Source of the DNA: Novosphingobium nitrogenifigens DSM 19370
GTDB taxonomy: Bacteria > Pseudomonadota > Alphaproteobacteria > Sphingomonadales > Sphingomonadaceae
DNA length: 64,000 nt
Assembly (NCBI RefSeq): GCF_000192575.1
Contig: NZ_GL876934.1
Location: forward strand, 315,197-379,196
Direction: 5' to 3'
The stretch's first letter is position 1; each line of letters starts with the position of its first letter. The notes under the pieces were generated by a model. That model did not search any database and was not told the origin of the DNA. It saw nothing but the letters and a program-made list of their open reading frames with translations. Position numbers and translations under genes: made by a program. Positions 17,363 to 26,876 of this stretch are shown here, piece by piece.

Positions 17363-18487
17363 TTACCCTCCGAACAGCTTGAGCGAACCGGCATCGTTGA
17401 ACGTGACGAACAACATCAACGCAACGACCAGAACCAGTCCGGTCCCGAAGGCCAGTTCCTGCGCGCGCTGACTGATCGGCTTGCGCCGGATCGCTTCTGC
17501 AAGGAACAGCGCCAGATGCCCGCCGTCAAGCACCGGGATCGGCAAGAGATTGATAAAACCCAGATTGATCGAAATAAGGGCGATAAAACCGACGAAACTC
17601 TGCCAGCCCGAGACGAACTGCTCGCCGGAGTACTTCGCGATCTTGATCGGCCCGCCAAGCTCGCGCACGTCGCGCTTGCCCACCACGATCTGGCGAATGC
17701 CGGTCACCGTCATGGCAATGATGTCGCGGGTCTGGCGCACGCCGACCTCGAGCGCGCCGAGCGGCCCGACCGGGCGGCGCTCGATCGTTGCCGGAGCAAT
17801 GCCGAGGAACCCGATCGCCTGGCTGTTGCCGAACTGATCGGTTTCCACCTTGGTCACCGGCGTGATCCGCTTGTCGAGACGATGCCCGCCGCGATCGACA
17901 ACGACGTCGAGCACTTCACCGGGATGCTGCGAAACGGTCATGCGAATCTGAAGAAAAGTGTCGACCGAAGACCCCAGCAACGACACCACGCGATCGCCGG
18001 GCATCAACCCGGCCTGCTCGGCCGCCGACCCCTTGGCCACCATGCCGATCACCGGCGGGGCCACCAGCGTGCCGTAGGCCATCGCGAAACCGGCCAGAAT
18101 GAGCACCGCCGCAACCAGATTGATCAGCGGCCCGGCAAGGACGATGATCGCCCGCTGCCACAACGGCCGCCCCAGCAGGGTCTTCGCCCGTTCCTCGGGC
18201 GGCAGCGAGAGCCATTCCGCGCTCGGCTGCCCGGCCGGATTGACGTCTCCGGCGAACTGCACATAGCCACCGAGAGGCAGGACCGAGAGTTTCCAGCGAG
18301 TCCCGCGCCGATCGGTCCAGCCCAGCAATTCGCGGCCAAAACCGATCGAGAAGACATCCGCCCGCACGCCGAACAGACGCCCGGCGAGATAATGGCCCAA
18401 CTCGTGAATGAACACGAGCGGGCCAAGCACGAGGGCAAAGCCCACGAGAGTAATCAGCAATCCGGGGGAGTGTATCTCCGGGCTCAA
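17363..18487 (-). CDS. rseP: Site-2 zinc metalloprotease RseP
   Basis: An M50 intramembrane protease of about 374 aa that cleaves anti-sigma factors and signal-peptide remnants. The zinc motif HELGH is at H28-H32, a PDZ domain lies in the middle, and the second metal site NLLPIPVLDGGHL is near the C-terminus. I chose the TTG at 18487: it overlaps the dxr stop (TTGA), has GGAG eight bases upstream and puts the first membrane helix at the N-terminus. The longer ATG ORF from 18604 would lie inside dxr. Confidence 0.92.
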   Translation of the reverse strand: MSPEIHSPGLLITLVGFALVLGPLVFIHELGHYLAGRLFGVRADVFSIGFGRELLGWTDRRGTRWKLSVLPLGGYVQFAGDVNPAGQPSAEWLSLPPEERAKTLLGRPLWQRAIIVLAGPLINLVAAVLILAGFAMAYGTLVAPPVIGMVAKGSAAEQAGLMPGDRVVSLLGSSVDTFLQIRMTVSQHPGEVLDVVVDRGGHRLDKRITPVTKVETDQFGNSQAIGFLGIAPATIERRPVGPLGALEVGVRQTRDIIAMTVTGIRQIVVGKRDVRELGGPIKIAKYSGEQFVSGWQSFVGFIALISINLGFINLLPIPVLDGGHLALFLAEAIRRKPISQRAQELAFGTGLVLVVALMLFVTFNDAGSLKLFGG

Positions 18488-19653
18488 CGCACAGGCTCCA
18501 TCGCTTCCCGCGCCCTGATGCGCGCTTCCCGGTCCACCGCGATCACCTCGTCGAGGTTCTGCGGGGGAGTAGGCAGGCCGCACGCTAGCACGTCCTCGCA
18601 GCATTGCACGATCTTGGTGAACCCAATCTGTCCCGAAAGGAAAGCCGCAACGGCGATCTCGTTGGCAGCATTGAGGACAGCCGCGGCCCCGCCCCCGGCA
18701 ATGACCGCTTCACGGGCAAGGCGGGTGGCAGGAAAGCGCACTTCGTCCGGACGACGGAACGTCAATTCACCGATCTCGGCGAGGTCGAGCGGATCGCACG
18801 GCGTTTCCATGCGCGCAGGCCAGGCCAGCGCCGAGGCGATCGGCACGCGCATGTCCGAGGGCCCGAGCTGGGCGAGCGTGGAGCCGTCGCGGTATTCGAC
18901 CATCGAATGGACGATCGACTGCGGGTGGACGAGAATGCGCAGCCGCTCAACGCCGACGGGGAACAGGTGGAACGCCTCGATGAACTCGAGCCCCTTGTTC
19001 ATCATCGTTGCCGAATCGACGCTGATCTTGGCGCCCATCGACCAGTTGGGGTGGCGCACAGCCTCGGCCGGGGTAGCACCGGGAAGACGATCGGCCGCCC
19101 AGTCGCGGAACGGTCCGCCGCTCGCGGTCAGCGTGATCCAGCGCACATCGGCAGGATTGTTGCCCGACAGACACTGGAAGATCGCATTGTGCTCGGAATC
19201 GATGGGAAGCAGCGTGGTCCCGTGGCGTGCGACCGCCCGGGTCATCACTTCGCCCGCCGAAACCAGCGATTCCTTGTTGGCGAGCGCGACGGTCCGCCCC
19301 TGCTCGATCGCGGCCATGGTCGGCGCAAGACCGGCACAGCCGACAATCGCGGCGACGGTGATGTCGGCGGGACGATGACCTGCTTCCACCAGCGCGGACG
19401 CGCCACCGGCAGCTTCCACGCCACTGCCCGCAAGAGCTTCGCGCAGGTCGGGAAGCAGCGCTTCGTCGCCGATCACGGCGACTTCGGCGTCGAATTCACG
19501 GGCCAGTTCGGCAAGCGCGGCAACATTGCTGTGTCCGGTCAAGGCGACAACGCGGAACGCATCGCGGTTGCGGCGGACAAGGTCGAGAGTGGACGCGCCG
19601 ATCGAACCGGTCGCGCCCAGAATGGTAAGGGAACGCATCATTTGGGGGGTCAT
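18484..19653 (-). CDS. dxr: 1-deoxy-D-xylulose 5-phosphate reductoisomerase
   Basis: A 389-aa NADPH-dependent enzyme making 2-C-methyl-D-erythritol 4-phosphate, the committed step of the MEP isoprenoid pathway. The nucleotide-binding motif GATGSIGASTLDLV lies at the N-terminus, with DSEHNAIFQCL and NPSW-type (HPNWSMG) substrate motifs later. A second Met pair four residues downstream is an alternative start. It lies between cdsA (3 nt away) and rseP (4-nt overlap) and supplies isoprenoid precursors to UppS, encoded two genes upstream. Confidence 0.95.
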   Translation of the reverse strand: MTPQMMRSLTILGATGSIGASTLDLVRRNRDAFRVVALTGHSNVAALAELAREFDAEVAVIGDEALLPDLREALAGSGVEAAGGASALVEAGHRPADITVAAIVGCAGLAPTMAAIEQGRTVALANKESLVSAGEVMTRAVARHGTTLLPIDSEHNAIFQCLSGNNPADVRWITLTASGGPFRDWAADRLPGATPAEAVRHPNWSMGAKISVDSATMMNKGLEFIEAFHLFPVGVERLRILVHPQSIVHSMVEYRDGSTLAQLGPSDMRVPIASALAWPARMETPCDPLDLAEIGELTFRRPDEVRFPATRLAREAVIAGGGAAAVLNAANEIAVAAFLSGQIGFTKIVQCCEDVLACGLPTPPQNLDEVIAVDREARIRAREAMEPVR

Positions 19654-19656
19654 AGC

Positions 19657-20340
19657 CTAGACAAGGGAGACAATGCCAATGACAAAGAGCACAGCAAGCA
19701 GTCCATCGACCCGGTCGAAGAGCCCGCCATGCCCCGGGATGAGCCGGCCCGAGTCCTTGACTCCGGCACGCCGCTTCATCCAGCTTTCGAAAAAGTCGCC
19801 GGCCTGACCGACGACAGCCGTCGCAAGACCGCAAGCCAGCGCCCGCCCCGGCCCCATCCCCGACGCGTCCGCAAAAAAGGCGGCCATCGCGCCATAGACG
19901 GCACTGGCACCGACAATCGCGCCGCCAAGGCCGCTCCAGGTCTTGGACGGGCTGACCGCCGGAGCGATCTTGGGACCGCCGAAAGTGCGCCCGGCAAAAT
20001 AGGCGCCGACGTCGACCGCGATCACGCTGCCGATCACCCAGGGCAAGGGCCAGAAGCCGGGCACCGGCGCAAGCCGGACCAGCCCCGCCCACAGACCGAA
20101 TTCGACATAACCGATGCCCGCGAGCACCCAGATCACGCGCGGCAGGGGCGCTGCGACGAAGCGCCGGACCAGCGAGGCCCATTCGACGACGACGCCAAGC
20201 CCGATCAATCCCATGAACACGGCGAGCACCAGTCCGCCCAACCCGAACGCCAGTCCCGCCAGCGTTACCATGACCGCCGCCGAAGCCGCGCGGACCGGCA
20301 AGTCGGACTTCCGCGCCGCGCCCTTGGGATCAGCAGCCAC
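19657..20340 (-). CDS. cdsA: Phosphatidate cytidylyltransferase
   Basis: CdsA makes CDP-diacylglycerol from phosphatidate and CTP, feeding phospholipid synthesis (pssA-psd lie 5 kb away). The polytopic protein of about 227 aa has several membrane helices and the C-terminal CDS signature region KDSGRLIPGHGGLFDRVD. I chose the GTG at 20340, which overlaps the uppS end by 11 nt with GGAG upstream. An ATG at 20394 would add 18 residues inside uppS. Confidence 0.9.
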   Translation of the reverse strand: MAADPKGAARKSDLPVRAASAAVMVTLAGLAFGLGGLVLAVFMGLIGLGVVVEWASLVRRFVAAPLPRVIWVLAGIGYVEFGLWAGLVRLAPVPGFWPLPWVIGSVIAVDVGAYFAGRTFGGPKIAPAVSPSKTWSGLGGAIVGASAVYGAMAAFFADASGMGPGRALACGLATAVVGQAGDFFESWMKRRAGVKDSGRLIPGHGGLFDRVDGLLAVLFVIGIVSLV

Positions 20341-21037
20341 CAAAACGACGCTCCCGGCGCGTATATTCGGCAATCGCGGCTTCGAGATGGTCACGCCCGA
20401 AATCGGGCCACAGCACGTCGAGGAACAGCATTTCCGCGTAGGCGGCCTGCCACATCAGGAAATTCGACAGCCGCACTTCGCCCGAGGTCCGGATGATGAG
20501 ATCAAGCGGGGGCATGTCTGCCGTGTCGAGTTCGGCGGCGATCGTCGCAGTCGTGATCTCGCCCTTGGCGGCAGCGGCACGCGCCGCGCGCACAATCTCG
20601 TCCTGCGATCCGTAGTTGAGAGCCACGGCCATGGTGAGGCCGGTGTTTCCCGCCGTCCGCTGCAAGGCCCCTTCGATCAGGGCGACGATGTCAGGCGCAA
20701 AGGCCTTGTAGTCGCCGATAACCTTGAGGCGGATGTTGTTGCGCGCGAACTCTTCGATGTCGGCGAGGATGAAGTGCTTGAGCAGCCCCATCAGGGCCGA
20801 GACTTCATCCTCGGGACGCCGCCAGTTCTCGGTCGAAAAGGCATAGAGCGTGATTGCCGAAAGCCCCAGATCGACAGCGGCCCGGACCGTACGCCGCACC
20901 GCTTCCACGCCGCGCTGGTGGCCCAGCACGCGCGGAAGATGGCGGCGCTTTGCCCAGCGCCCATTGCCATCCATGATGATCGCGACATGGCGAGGCCCCC
21001 GCCCCTGCTCGTCGCCTGTGGCCGCGACGGCGCTCAC
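20330..21037 (-). CDS. uppS: Undecaprenyl diphosphate synthase
   Basis: A 235-aa cis-prenyltransferase that builds the C55 lipid carrier for peptidoglycan and surface polysaccharides. The diphosphate-binding motif [13 protein letters not shown] is near residue 20 and the C-terminal region has [15 protein letters not shown]. It starts at a GTG that overlaps the frr stop (GTGA). Confidence 0.95.
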   Translation of the reverse strand: MSAVAATGDEQGRGPRHVAIIMDGNGRWAKRRHLPRVLGHQRGVEAVRRTVRAAVDLGLSAITLYAFSTENWRRPEDEVSALMGLLKHFILADIEEFARNNIRLKVIGDYKAFAPDIVALIEGALQRTAGNTGLTMAVALNYGSQDEIVRAARAAAAKGEITTATIAAELDTADMPPLDLIIRTSGEVRLSNFLMWQAAYAEMLFLDVLWPDFGRDHLEAAIAEYTRRERRFGGC

Positions 21038-21591
21038 TTGCCGAGGATTTCCTTTTCCTTTTCCGACGCCGCTTCATCAGCCGCCTTGATGATCTCGTCG
21101 GTCAGCTTCTGGACTTCGGTTTCGGCGCGCTTGCGCTCGTCTTCCGAGATTTCCTTCTTCGCTTCGTCGGCCTTCAGCGCTTCCATCCCGTCGCGGCGGA
21201 CGTTGCGGATCGCGATGCGCGCCTTTTCCGCATACTGGCTGGCAAGCTTGGCCAGTTCCTTGCGGCGTTCCTCGGTGAGGTCGGGAATCGGCAAGCGCAG
21301 GGTGTTGCCGTCATTGATCGGGTTGAGGCCGAGCCCAGCCGAACGGATCGCCTTTTCCACGGGGCCGATCGACGACTTGTCCCAGACCTGAACCGACAGC
21401 AGGCGCGGTTCGGGCGCCGACACGGTTGCCACCTGGTTGAGCGGCATGCGCGAGCCATAGATCTCGACGGTGATGGGATCGAGCAGAGCCGTATTGGCGC
21501 GTCCGGTGCGAAGCCCCGAAAGGTCGTGGCGTAGCGCATCGACAGCGCCCTTCATGCGTCGCTCGAGATCGGCCTTGTCGTACTTGGCCAT
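21034..21591 (-). CDS. frr: Ribosome recycling factor
   Basis: A 185-aa RRF that splits post-termination ribosomes with EF-G. It has the family N-terminal [20 protein letters not shown], the [13 protein letters not shown] motif and the C-terminal helical hairpin. It lies 3 nt after pyrH and overlaps uppS by 4 nt. Confidence 0.97.
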   Translation of the reverse strand: MAKYDKADLERRMKGAVDALRHDLSGLRTGRANTALLDPITVEIYGSRMPLNQVATVSAPEPRLLSVQVWDKSSIGPVEKAIRSAGLGLNPINDGNTLRLPIPDLTEERRKELAKLASQYAEKARIAIRNVRRDGMEALKADEAKKEISEDERKRAETEVQKLTDEIIKAADEAASEKEKEILGK

Positions 21592-21594
21592 GGA

Positions 21595-22317
21595 TCAGAT
21601 ATCCTTCCTGACGGTGGTCTGCGTGCCCTCGCCGGCCAGCACCCTTGCCAGGTTGCCCTTCTCCCGGATCGAGAACACGACGATGGGAATATTGTTGTCG
21701 CGGCACAGCGCGACGGCCGAAGCATCCATGACTTTCAGGTTGTCGGCGAGCACAGTGTCGTAATCGATCACGTCATAGCGGCGCGCGGCGGGATCCTGCT
21801 TGGGATCGGCGTTGTAGACGCCGTCGACACTGGTCCCCTTGAGCAGCGCGTCGCACTGCATTTCGGCCGCACGCAAAGCCGCGCCGGAATCGGTCGTGAA
21901 ATAGGGAGCCCCGACCCCTGCGGCGAAGATCACCACGCGCCCCTTTTCAAGGTGGCGTTCGGCGCGGCGACGGATGACCGGCTCGCACACCGCGTCCATC
22001 TGTACCGCCGACTGCACGCGGGTATCGACCCCCAGCTTTTCCAGCGCCGACTGCATGGCAAGAGCGTTCATCACGGTCGCCAGCATGCCCATGTAATCGG
22101 CCTGCGCACGGTCCATGCCCTTGGCAGCGCCTGCCATGCCACGGAAAATGTTGCCGCCGCCGATGACGAGGCACAGTTCAAGGCCGGTATCCTTGGCTGC
22201 CTTCACTTCAGCAGCAAGACTGGCGACGAAATCGGTATCGATCCCGAACGGCTGATTGCCCATCAGCACCTCGCCCGAAAGCTTGAGGAGAATGCGCTTG
22301 AACTTGGGCAGGGTCAT
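21595..22317 (-). CDS. pyrH: UMP kinase
   Basis: A 240-aa amino-acid-kinase-fold enzyme phosphorylating UMP to UDP, the first step from UMP to all pyrimidine triphosphates. It opens [20 protein letters not shown], with GGGNIFRG near residue 60 and a C-terminal [11 protein letters not shown]. The ATG at 22317 gives the family N-terminus; the longer in-frame ORF adds 54 unrelated residues. Confidence 0.96.
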   Translation of the reverse strand: MTLPKFKRILLKLSGEVLMGNQPFGIDTDFVASLAAEVKAAKDTGLELCLVIGGGNIFRGMAGAAKGMDRAQADYMGMLATVMNALAMQSALEKLGVDTRVQSAVQMDAVCEPVIRRRAERHLEKGRVVIFAAGVGAPYFTTDSGAALRAAEMQCDALLKGTSVDGVYNADPKQDPAARRYDVIDYDTVLADNLKVMDASAVALCRDNNIPIVVFSIREKGNLARVLAGEGTQTTVRKDI

Positions 22318-22500
22318 GGGATGTCCGGTCTCGTTTTTATGGCCGCTTCGGCGCGCCCTTATACGCACAGGGTTTCCCCTGCCAAGGGTGCGACACGGGA
22401 TTTCGGACGCAATTATCCCCGCGCCACCCTGCCGGACAAGCCGAACGGGCACGCGGGGATCAATTGCCGGACGCCGCAAGCGACGCCACGATCCTGTTTC

Positions 22501-23427
22501 TTACTTCAGACCGGCAGCAGCAGCCACTTCGGCCGCGAAGTCGGTTTCTTCCTTCTCGATGCCTTCACCGAGCTGGAAGCGGACATAGTCAACCAGCGCG
22601 ATCTTGGTGCCGGCAGCCTTGCCGGCCGCTTCGACGACCTGAGCGATCGGGGTCTTGTTGTCCATGACGAACAGCTGCGACAGCAGTGCGTTTTCCTTGG
22701 CGTACTTGGCCACCGCGCCATCGACCATCTTGGCCTGGACTTCGGCGGGCTTGCCGCTTTCGGCAGCCTTTTCCGCAGCGATCTTGCGTTCGCGCGCGAT
22801 CAGTTCGGCGTCGAGTTCGTCGGCGGTCAGCGCCAGCGGGAACGCAGCGGCGATGTGCATCGCGATCTGCTTGCCCAGCGGTTCGAGCACGTCGGCACCG
22901 GCTTCGGATTCGAGCGCCACGAGCACGCCGATCTTGCCGAGGTTCGGCGCAGCGGCATTGTGCATGTAGGGCACGACGAGACCGTTGGTCACCGCAACGT
23001 GCTTCAGGCGACGCAGCTGCTGGTTTTCACCGATGGTCGCGACGTTGTTGGTCAGCTTGTCGGCAACGGTGCCGCCCTCGGGATAAGCAGCAGCCTTGAG
23101 CGCTTCGATGTCGGCCGAAGCCGTTTCGAGAGCGACCTGGGTCGCATTGCGCACGAAGTCCTGGAACTGTTCGTTCTTCGCAACGAAGTCGGTTTCCGAA
23201 TTGACTTCGACAGCAACGCCCTTGGTGCCGGCGACGGCAACGCCAACCAGACCTTCGGCAGCGGTGCGGCTCGACTTCTTGGCAGCGGCGGCAAGACCCT
23301 TGGCGCGCAGCGCGTCGACGGCGGCTTCGAAGTCGCCACCGGTTTCGTCGAGGGCCTTCTTGCAGTCCATCATGCCGGCGCCGGTGCGCTCGCGCAGGTT
23401 CTTCACGTCAGCGGCGGTATAGGCCAT
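22501..23427 (-). CDS. tsf: Elongation factor Ts
   Basis: A 308-aa EF-Ts, the nucleotide exchange factor for EF-Tu. The N-terminal UBA-like domain includes [18 protein letters not shown] and the core includes [13 protein letters not shown], both family signatures. It lies 183 nt upstream of pyrH and 128 nt after rpsB, with strong hairpins in the rpsB-tsf gap. Confidence 0.97.
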   Translation of the reverse strand: MAYTAADVKNLRERTGAGMMDCKKALDETGGDFEAAVDALRAKGLAAAAKKSSRTAAEGLVGVAVAGTKGVAVEVNSETDFVAKNEQFQDFVRNATQVALETASADIEALKAAAYPEGGTVADKLTNNVATIGENQQLRRLKHVAVTNGLVVPYMHNAAAPNLGKIGVLVALESEAGADVLEPLGKQIAMHIAAAFPLALTADELDAELIARERKIAAEKAAESGKPAEVQAKMVDGAVAKYAKENALLSQLFVMDNKTPIAQVVEAAGKAAGTKIALVDYVRFQLGEGIEKEETDFAAEVAAAAGLK

Positions 23428-23459
23428 GGCGGTGATCCTTCATCGTTCTAAACAGGTGC

Positions 23460-23546
23460 GGCCGCGGCAACACGTGCCGCGGCCTCTATTCATGAAACAG
23501 GACAGTTCGGTGACGGAGCCGGCAAGGCACCCGGCACCGCTGTCAC
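23460..23546 (-). promoter_or_regulatory. Hairpins in the rpsB-tsf spacer
   Basis: A perfect 10-bp stem (23460-23469 with 23475-23484) with a 5-nt loop lies between rpsB and tsf. A second, looser structure closed by GTGAC/GTCAC spans 23510-23546. There is no T-run, so an attenuator, RNA-processing site or translational control element is as likely as a terminator. Confidence 0.5.
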
Positions 23547-23555
23547 TGTAACCAA

Positions 23556-24311
23556 TCAGCCTTCGATCGCTTCTTCGGCGACCGGCACGTCCATCGCGCC
23601 GAGGTCGACGCCCGCCGCGATGGCAGCGTCACGGCCGCCACGGGTGGCAGCAGCGGCAACCGCTTCACAGTAGAGACGGATGGCGCGGCTGGCGTCGTCG
23701 TTCGCCGGGATCGGGAACGCGATGCCTTCGGGCGAGACGTTCGAGTCGAGGATCGCAACGACCGGGATACCCAGCACGTTGGCTTCCTTGATCGCCAGTT
23801 CTTCCTTGTTCGCGTCGATCACGAACATCACGTCGGGGATACCGCCCATATCGCGGATACCGCCGAGCGACAGTTCGAGCTTGTCGCGTTCGCGGGTCAG
23901 CTGAAGAACTTCCTTCTTGGTGAGACCGGCAGTGTCACCCGAAAGCTGTTCTTCCAGCGCCTTGAAGCGCTTGATCGAACCCGAGATGGTCTTCCAGTTG
24001 GTGAGCATGCCGCCCAGCCAGCGGTGGTTGACGTAGTGCTGACCGGCAGCGCGCGCAGCCTGGGCGATCGGCTCCTGAGCCTGGCGCTTGGTGCCGACGA
24101 AGAGCACCTTGCCGCCGGCCTGGACAGTGGCCGAAATGAAGTCGAGCGCGCGAGCGAACAGCGGAACGGTCTGCGACAGGTCGAGGATGTGGATGCCGTT
24201 GCGAACGCCGAAGATGTACGGCTTCATGCGCGGGTTCCAGCGGTGGGTCTGGTGGCCAAAGTGCGCACCGGCCTCGATCAGCTGCTGCATGGTGACGACG
24301 GGAGCCGCCAT
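23556..24311 (-). CDS. rpsB: 30S ribosomal protein S2
   Basis: A 251-aa S2. It opens [20 protein letters not shown], followed by [12 protein letters not shown] and the internal motif [12 protein letters not shown], and has a short acidic tail. The ATG at 24311 fits the family; the ORF runs 73 codons further up into the leader. It is the first gene of the long minus-strand run down to fabZ and rpmE. Confidence 0.97.
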   Translation of the reverse strand: MAAPVVTMQQLIEAGAHFGHQTHRWNPRMKPYIFGVRNGIHILDLSQTVPLFARALDFISATVQAGGKVLFVGTKRQAQEPIAQAARAAGQHYVNHRWLGGMLTNWKTISGSIKRFKALEEQLSGDTAGLTKKEVLQLTRERDKLELSLGGIRDMGGIPDVMFVIDANKEELAIKEANVLGIPVVAILDSNVSPEGIAFPIPANDDASRAIRLYCEAVAAAATRGGRDAAIAAGVDLGAMDVPVAEEAIEG

Positions 24312-24717
24312 AGGATACGTCCTTTCCGGTTTGACCTCTGGGCGGAAGGAACCCGACGGATGGCGTGGGGCACCGGTATGTGGTCCGCCCATGTGGATTT
24401 GAAACATGGGTTCTGCCGGACGGGCCGATCGAAAAGCGGATGCCTGTTCGAATCGCCGTACGACGCACGGGCCCCTAGCCGCAGTTCGTCGCCAAATCCA
24501 TAAAAAATGCACATCGTCCGGAATCGACATGTGCCGTCAAGCAAGGCCTGTCGCCGTCGAGCAAAAGAATCGGGCAACCGAATCGCCACCCCGCCACGAC
24601 CCCCCAAAGGTGGAACGCAGAGACTAGGTAAAAGTCCATATTGGCAGAAAAATATCAGGGAAATTCCGCAAGTTAGCGCACCGCCTGGCAGCTGCAGGCT
24701 TTCCACTTGACGGAATG

Positions 24718-24732
24718 GAACAAAAGTGGAAC
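24718..24732 (+). promoter_or_regulatory. Candidate LexA (SOS) box
   Basis: GAAC-N7-GAAC with an A-rich spacer is the direct-repeat LexA operator form known in alphaproteobacteria (GTTC-N7-GTTC on the other strand). It lies 6 nt after a TTGACG -35-like box (24707-24712), so a bound repressor would cover the promoter. The 8 fixed bases would occur by chance about twice in 64 kb, so position is the main support. Confidence 0.5.
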
Positions 24733-24778
24733 AAATAGTCCATCAGCCGGATCGGGGAACATCACGCCGACCGGGACA

Positions 24779-24787
24779 TTATCCACA
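24779..24787 (+). promoter_or_regulatory. DnaA-box match TTATCCACA
   Basis: A perfect match to the bacterial DnaA consensus lies in the leader of the small plus-strand gene, followed closely by a partial copy (ttccaca, 24792-24798). A lone box does not make an origin; it could serve transcriptional control or be chance. Confidence 0.4.
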
Positions 24788-24839
24788 GGCCTTCCACAGG
24801 GTGTCAAGCCCGCGACGACGGCACACGATCGCGATTGCG

Positions 24840-25214
24840 ATGGTGCCCGCGGTTCGCTTGCGCCCCGATGGAAGCCCGATCGAAAGGGCGCGTGTCATGC
24901 TTGGATTGCTTGCTTCGCTCGTCTTCGTCACCGCCGGTTGCACCAGTGTGGCGGTCATTGGTTCCAGCGTGCGCGGCGCTCTGCCCGCCATCCGCAGGAT
25001 TGTCGCCGAACACGGCTCGATCGCGCAGGACCGTGTGTTCCTCTATACGCTGATCGAAACCCCGCGCCATGACGGAACCCCGCCTCCGCGCGTCGAAGCA
25101 CCGGCTGCGCGCCCGGAACACGCGTTCGCGCAGCCTGCTTTTGCCGGAGTCGCCCGTGGCGCGATCAAGCGTCGCCGACAGGCTTTCCCCGCACCGCTTC
25201 GCGCTGCCGCTTGA
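24840..25214 (+). CDS. Small predicted membrane protein downstream of an SOS-like box
   Basis: I do not recognise this 124-aa protein. A basic N-terminus (RLRPDGSPIERAR) precedes one hydrophobic segment (about residues 20-46, LGLLASLVFVTAG) and a short soluble region ending in a Pro/Ala/Arg-rich tail. Cys34 in TAGC is a weak lipobox. Codon use is GC-biased like real genes nearby. The start could instead be the ATG at 24897, which has AAGGG upstream and gives 105 aa. The 3' end overlaps the convergent pssA by 50 nt. The LexA-like and DnaA boxes upstream suggest a DNA-damage role, but this is inference. Confidence 0.5.
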   Translation: MVPAVRLRPDGSPIERARVMLGLLASLVFVTAGCTSVAVIGSSVRGALPAIRRIVAEHGSIAQDRVFLYTLIETPRHDGTPPPRVEAPAARPEHAFAQPAFAGVARGAIKRRRQAFPAPLRAAA

Positions 25215-26031
25215 CCCGGCTGTAACGGATCATGCCGACCGGCAGGAGCGCGAGATAGACCGCGCAAATGCCGACAAGCGTGAGCCAGGGTTCGGTCAGA
25301 AGCGCCGCGAAGACCAGCCCGAACAGGCCGATGAGTTCGAGCCGGACCGACCTGCGCGGACGCAGTGCCCCCCAACCGAGCGTGGCGGTGTTCGAGATCA
25401 TCAGGAACGCAACCATCACCGTCCACAACGCAACAGCGGGCGGATTGCGGAATTCGTCACGCCCGCTGGCGATCCACAGATAGATCGGCATCAACGCCAG
25501 CCCGGCCCCGACCGGAGCGGGCACGCCGGTCAGGAAGCCCGCGCGCTTTTGCGGCGGCTCGGCCATGTCGATCTGGGCATTGAAACGGGCAAGCCGCAAG
25601 GCGCAACATACCGCAAGAGCAAGTGCCGCGAACCAGCCGAAGCGCGGCATGACCTGCAACGACCAGAGATAGAGAACCAGAGCCGGAGCGACGCCGAACG
25701 AGATCGCGTCGGACAAGCTATCCAGTTCGGCACCGAACCGCGATTGCGCACGCATGGCCCGCGCAATGCGACCGTCGATGCCGTCGAGCATCCCGGCGAC
25801 GATCACCGCCTGCACGGCAAGGTGGAAATCCCCGCCGATGGCAAAGCGGATGCCGGTCAGGCCGCAACACAAGGCAGCCGACGTCACCGCATTGGGCACG
25901 AGCGCCCGCAAGGTCAGACCGCGCGGCAACCGCTTGCGCCCGAAATCATAGCCGGCATCGTGAGCCGGCGCTTCGAAAAGCGCATCGGCGTCATCCTCGT
26001 CCGGAACATCGGCCGGGCGATTTCCCGTCAC
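25165..26031 (-). CDS. pssA: CDP-diacylglycerol--serine O-phosphatidyltransferase
   Basis: PssA joins CDP-diacylglycerol and serine to make phosphatidylserine. The 288-aa membrane protein has the CDP-alcohol phosphotransferase motif DGx2ARx8Gx3Dx3D starting at DGIDGRIAR near residue 80. Its GTG start overlaps the psd stop (GTGA), so the pair is an operon for phosphatidylethanolamine. The 3' end overlaps a small plus-strand gene by 50 nt. Confidence 0.93.
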   Translation of the reverse strand: MTGNRPADVPDEDDADALFEAPAHDAGYDFGRKRLPRGLTLRALVPNAVTSAALCCGLTGIRFAIGGDFHLAVQAVIVAGMLDGIDGRIARAMRAQSRFGAELDSLSDAISFGVAPALVLYLWSLQVMPRFGWFAALALAVCCALRLARFNAQIDMAEPPQKRAGFLTGVPAPVGAGLALMPIYLWIASGRDEFRNPPAVALWTVMVAFLMISNTATLGWGALRPRRSVRLELIGLFGLVFAALLTEPWLTLVGICAVYLALLPVGMIRYSRVKRQREAVRGKPVGDA

Positions 26032-26777
26032 TGACGAATACCCTCGATCATCGGCGCCTGCCCGACTTCGGCAAGCACGGTTTCACCGGCAACGGTGCGC
26101 TGGCCGATCAGGACCTTGGGCTCGGTTCCTTCGGGCAGATAGACGTCGACGCGGCTGCCGAAGCGAATGAGGCCCACACGCTGCCCGGCCGCGACGATGT
26201 CGCCACCTTTGACGAAAGGAACGATCCGGCGGGCAATCAGGCCCGCGATCTGGGTGAAGCCCACCTTCACGCCATCGCCGCGCTCGACCAGAAAATGCTG
26301 GCGCTCGTTTTCCTCGCTCGCCTTGTCGAGGTCGGCATTGAGGAACTTGCCGGGGATATAGACGACTCGGCGAATCGTTCCCCCGATCGGGGCACGATTG
26401 ATGTGAACGTCGAACACCGACATGAAAATCGAGATCCGCGTGACCGGCGTCTCGCCGAGCCCGGTCGCGCCGGTGCCGTCGTTTGCCGACAACTCACGCG
26501 GGGGCGGCACTTTCTGGATCAGCGTGACGAGACCGTCCGCCGGGGCGACGATGAACGCATCATCGCGCGGCGTCACCCGTTCCGGATTCCGGAAAAAGGC
26601 CAGAATACCGACCGTCAATGCGGCAAGCGGCCAGGCTATGAAGCTCCAGCCGAAAAAACCGATGGCAAGAGCCGCAACGCCGGCAATCAGCGCGAACTTG
26701 CGGCCTTCGGGATGGATCGAGGGCCAGCTCCAGCCGGCGGTACCTCGTCCCCTGTTGTCTAGAATGTCTCCGGGCAT
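26028..26777 (-). CDS. psd: Phosphatidylserine decarboxylase
   Basis: A PSD of the short proenzyme type (249 aa from this start) with N-terminal hydrophobic helices and the self-cleavage site near the C-terminus in [12 protein letters not shown], where the Gly-Ser bond yields the pyruvoyl group. It converts phosphatidylserine to phosphatidylethanolamine. I chose the ATG at 26777 ([12 protein letters not shown]); an in-frame ATG at 26831 would add 18 residues and has no ribosome site. A possible promoter lies between the two. Confidence 0.91.
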   Translation of the reverse strand: MPGDILDNRGRGTAGWSWPSIHPEGRKFALIAGVAALAIGFFGWSFIAWPLAALTVGILAFFRNPERVTPRDDAFIVAPADGLVTLIQKVPPPRELSANDGTGATGLGETPVTRISIFMSVFDVHINRAPIGGTIRRVVYIPGKFLNADLDKASEENERQHFLVERGDGVKVGFTQIAGLIARRIVPFVKGGDIVAAGQRVGLIRFGSRVDVYLPEGTEPKVLIGQRTVAGETVLAEVGQAPMIEGIRQ

Positions 26778-26840
26778 GGCGGGGCTTCTAGCATTGTCGA
26801 CCAAAGTGGAAACCGGTTTTCGTGAATTCATCGGGGGACA

Positions 26841-26869
26841 CGGGTTCCCGGCTCATCACCGGGAACCCG
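26841..26869. terminator. Perfect 11-bp hairpin downstream of the lipoprotein gene
   Basis: 26841-26851 pairs exactly with 26859-26869 around a 7-nt loop, 7 nt past the lipoprotein stop on the minus strand. No T-run follows, so it may be a terminator or an RNA 3'-end stabiliser. Confidence 0.5.
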
Positions 26870-26876
26870 CACGACC

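Larger units (their letters stand above)
24312..24839. other. Intergenic region between rpsB and the small membrane-protein gene
   Basis: These 528 nt separate divergent genes. The left part must hold the rpsB promoter and leader on the minus strand; I could not assign it with confidence, though 24630-24665 is unusually AT-rich. The right part holds a TTGACG box at 24707, a candidate LexA box and a DnaA box, all upstream of the plus-strand gene. No convincing ORF is seen inside. Confidence 0.6.

Noticed and set aside
14692-17382. 896-codon open frame on the plus strand
   Set aside because: Antisense to bamA; no recognisable domain and no ribosome site.
24700-24800. Replication origin
   Set aside because: One DnaA box and one partial copy without an AT-rich unwinding element cluster, parAB, hemE or dnaA/dnaN nearby is not enough.
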